DNA of 14,171 nt from an uncultured Clostridia bacterium. Lineage in GTDB: Bacteria > Bacillota > Clostridia > Oscillospirales > Oscillospiraceae. The stretch spans positions 1 to 14,171 of the forward strand of contig CALLZZ010000231.1 in assembly GCA_937858235.1 (NCBI GenBank), given 5' to 3'. The notes beneath the pieces are model-generated. The model searched no databases and was not told where the DNA came from. It was given only the letters and a program-made list of their open reading frames with translations. This document shows positions 12,988 through 14,171 of this stretch, piece after piece (within the stretch, counting starts at the first letter, position 1; every line of letters starts with the position of its first letter). A program made the translations under genes and the position numbers.

Positions 12988-13905
12988 TTATTTAATGGAT
13001 TTGATATTCAACGATTTTTTAGCTTCGTCCAAAACCCTTTTTGAAATTTGCATAGACTGTGCTTTTTGCAACAATAGGCTTTGCGGTTGCTTTTCTTGTG
13101 CTAATTCATCACGCAACAACTTAATAGAGAGCTCAGATTTGTTTTCTCGGCTGATACCGCAAAGTAGTTTATCAACAGACATTTCATATTCACCCAACCA
13201 ACGAAATCCCGCTTCTTTATCCAATTCAAAGGCGACAGAGCCACCTTCGGGTGCAAGCGAGGACTTGTCCTGCGCAATTACCCTCACCTGTGGGGTATCT
13301 TTAATTCTGCCAACAATCAGTACACTTCTTACAGTAGCTTGGAAGTCGATAGAGCCTAAGCCACGATAGGAGGACTTACCACCACCCTTATTCATGTGAC
13401 CGACTAAGATGATGGCACAGCCGTATTTCTCCGCCACAACGCTTAACCGCTTGGTTACAGCTCTAATTTCATTGGCTGAGTTCATATTGACATCAGCACC
13501 GATATAGGCTTGAATCGGGTCAAAAATAACAAGCTTTGCTCCTGTTTCAATTAAAGCCTTTTCCACTCGTTCATCAAGCATATTTAGAGCATAATCGGTT
13601 TCATCAATTACCTTTATGCGTGAGCAATCCGCACGTGCTTCTATAAGCCTTGGCTTAATGGTATCACTCAGACCGTCCTCTGTGGTTTGATAGATGATAT
13701 TGATAGGCTCTCGATCGGTGTCATCACAAGGCAATTCATCACCTTTAGAAAGCAATGCAGCAATGCGCAAAATTGCTGTAGTCTTGCCCTCACCAGGGTC
13801 GCCTTGTACAATTGTGATTTTTCCAAAGGGGATATAGGGATACCACAGCCATTCCACCTCGGTTGCCACAATATCCTCCATCGAAATAATATTGAGTTCC
13901 TTCAT
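12988..13905 (-). CDS. RecA-fold (RepA/AAA_25-like) ATPase of a mobile element
   Basis: This 305-aa protein is a RecA-superfamily ATPase of the RepA-helicase type. Walker A is GDPGEGKTT (35-43), Walker B KLVIFDPIQAY has Asp129, and the sensor-like GHMNKGGGKSSYRGLGS lies at 169-185. The early WLWYPYIPFGKITIVQG is typical of clostridial ICE/IME versions. The C-terminal part (about 255-305) looks like the wing that usually ends '..SKRTLxxAKKxLGIKSxK..WYW', but here it stops at NIKSIK, so the last 15-25 residues may be missing. Relatives act in replication or initiation of mobile elements; that role is inferred here. The start ATG 13905 has GGAGG 8 nt upstream. It is first in a three-gene operon, with a large inverted repeat just upstream. 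Confidence 0.85.
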   Translation of the reverse strand: MKELNIISMEDIVATEVEWLWYPYIPFGKITIVQGDPGEGKTTAILRIAALLSKGDELPCDDTDREPINIIYQTTEDGLSDTIKPRLIEARADCSRIKVIDETDYALNMLDERVEKALIETGAKLVIFDPIQAYIGADVNMNSANEIRAVTKRLSVVAEKYGCAIILVGHMNKGGGKSSYRGLGSIDFQATVRSVLIVGRIKDTPQVRVIAQDKSSLAPEGGSVAFELDKEAGFRWLGEYEMSVDKLLCGISRENKSELSIKLLRDELAQEKQPQSLLLQKAQSMQISKRVLDEAKKSLNIKSIK

Positions 13906-13931
13906 ATTGTTTTCCTCCGCTCATTGAAAAG

Positions 13932-13985
13932 CGGAAAGAACCGTGGTAAACTATATTTGCTGATATGTACACACGGTTCTTTCCG
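13932..13985. repeat. Perfect 14-bp inverted repeat upstream of the RepA-like ATPase
   Basis: CGGAAAGAACCGTG (13932-13945) and CACGGTTCTTTCCG (13972-13985) are exact inverted copies with a 26-nt spacer, ending 27 nt before the ATPase start. It could be an operator, an origin-like dyad or a 5' leader hairpin. A plus-strand -35-like TTGAAA (13925-13930) with TAAACT 16 nt later would put it in an antisense transcript ending at the terminator near 14031; this is speculative. Confidence 0.6.
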
Positions 13986-13999
13986 TTTGTGCAATCTAA

Positions 14000-14031
14000 A
14001 AGTTCTTATCTTGCCGGATAAGGACTTTTTT
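14000..14031. terminator. Terminator hairpin between the edge gene and the ATPase operon
   Basis: AAGTTCTTATC (14000-14010) pairs with GATAAGGACTT (14017-14027), followed on the plus strand by TTTTTT. It lies directly after the minus-strand stop at 14035-14033, and on that strand it is followed by a shorter T run. The one non-Watson-Crick position is a G-U wobble only on the plus strand, so it may be bidirectional or serve a plus-strand transcript. Confidence 0.65.
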
Positions 14032-14032
14032 A

Positions 14033-14171
14033 TTATGATTTTTCATTGCCAATACGCTCCAAAAGTCTTAGCAGATATTCCGCTTTTTCAAACACATCAA
14101 CACTAAAATGATCGGATTTTATGATGGTTTCAAGCTCGGCTGTAATTAACTGAAGATAAATCCTCAAATTT
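14033..14171 (-). CDS. C-terminal end of a small unidentified protein (cut by window edge)
   Basis: The last 45 codons of a minus-strand gene enter from the right edge and end in TAA at 14035-14033. They read LRIYLQLITAELETIIK, then FSVDVFEKAEYLLRLLERIG, and finish NEKS. The segment looks like two amphipathic helices with good coding character, and the stop lies right at a terminator hairpin. The family is not recognisable from this piece. Its position upstream of the mobile-element ATPase operon suggests it belongs to the same element. Confidence 0.6.
   Translation of the reverse strand, partial: NLRIYLQLITAELETIIKSDHFSVDVFEKAEYLLRLLERIGNEKS

Noticed and set aside
13687..14106. 139-codon plus-strand frame
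   Set aside because: It is antisense to the start of the ATPase gene and runs through the 14-bp inverted repeat and the terminator.

Overview
The window looks like chromosome of a low-to-mid GC Firmicute of class Clostridia, probably an anaerobic gut Oscillospiraceae/Lachnospiraceae-type organism. The evidence is a T-box-controlled trp remnant, a two-rubredoxin rubrerythrin, a mini ferredoxin-thioredoxin reductase protein, a TnpV protein and clostridial Shine-Dalgarno sequences. I see no rRNA, tRNA or CRISPR array.

Region 1 (1-1372, minus) is a decayed tryptophan operon. A recognisable T-box leader with terminator precedes trpE, which carries a +1 frameshift, an in-frame stop and an internal deletion. 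trpE then runs directly into the middle of trpD, so the end of trpE, all of trpG and the start of trpD are gone. Region 2 (1474-3707, plus) is an intact oxidative-stress/redox cassette: Crp/Fnr regulator, rubrerythrin, small FTR-like Fe-S protein and thioredoxin, closed by a strong terminator. Region 3 (3731-5175) is mostly debris and control DNA: the frameshifted start of an adenylate-forming enzyme, a CmpB-type membrane protein on the minus strand, the tail of an unknown gene and several dyads. Region 4 (5175-6360) holds a Mn-type superoxide dismutase and a truncated tyrosine recombinase, followed by a possible attachment-site end.

Region 5 (6499-11640, minus) is visibly more AT-rich, mainly in its two distal genes, and is the most interesting part. 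One promoter appears to drive four tightly packed genes: a C5-cytosine methyltransferase with its own N-terminal HTH, an Eco47II-family restriction enzyme, a large PHP-phosphoesterase/ABC-type ATPase fusion, and a LexA-type S24 peptidase that keeps the autocleavage site and Ser/Lys dyad but has no visible HTH. This reads as a restriction-modification operon carrying a second, possibly damage-activated, defence module.

Region 6 (11641-14171, minus) is a mobile-element backbone: the end of an unidentified gene, a RecA-fold ATPase, TnpV and a coiled-coil/HTH protein, ending in a terminator. A 224-bp segment bounded by perfect 15-bp inverted repeats separates it from the restriction operon. The likely history is an integrative element whose defence cargo sits beside an old integrase scar, in a chromosome losing tryptophan synthesis.
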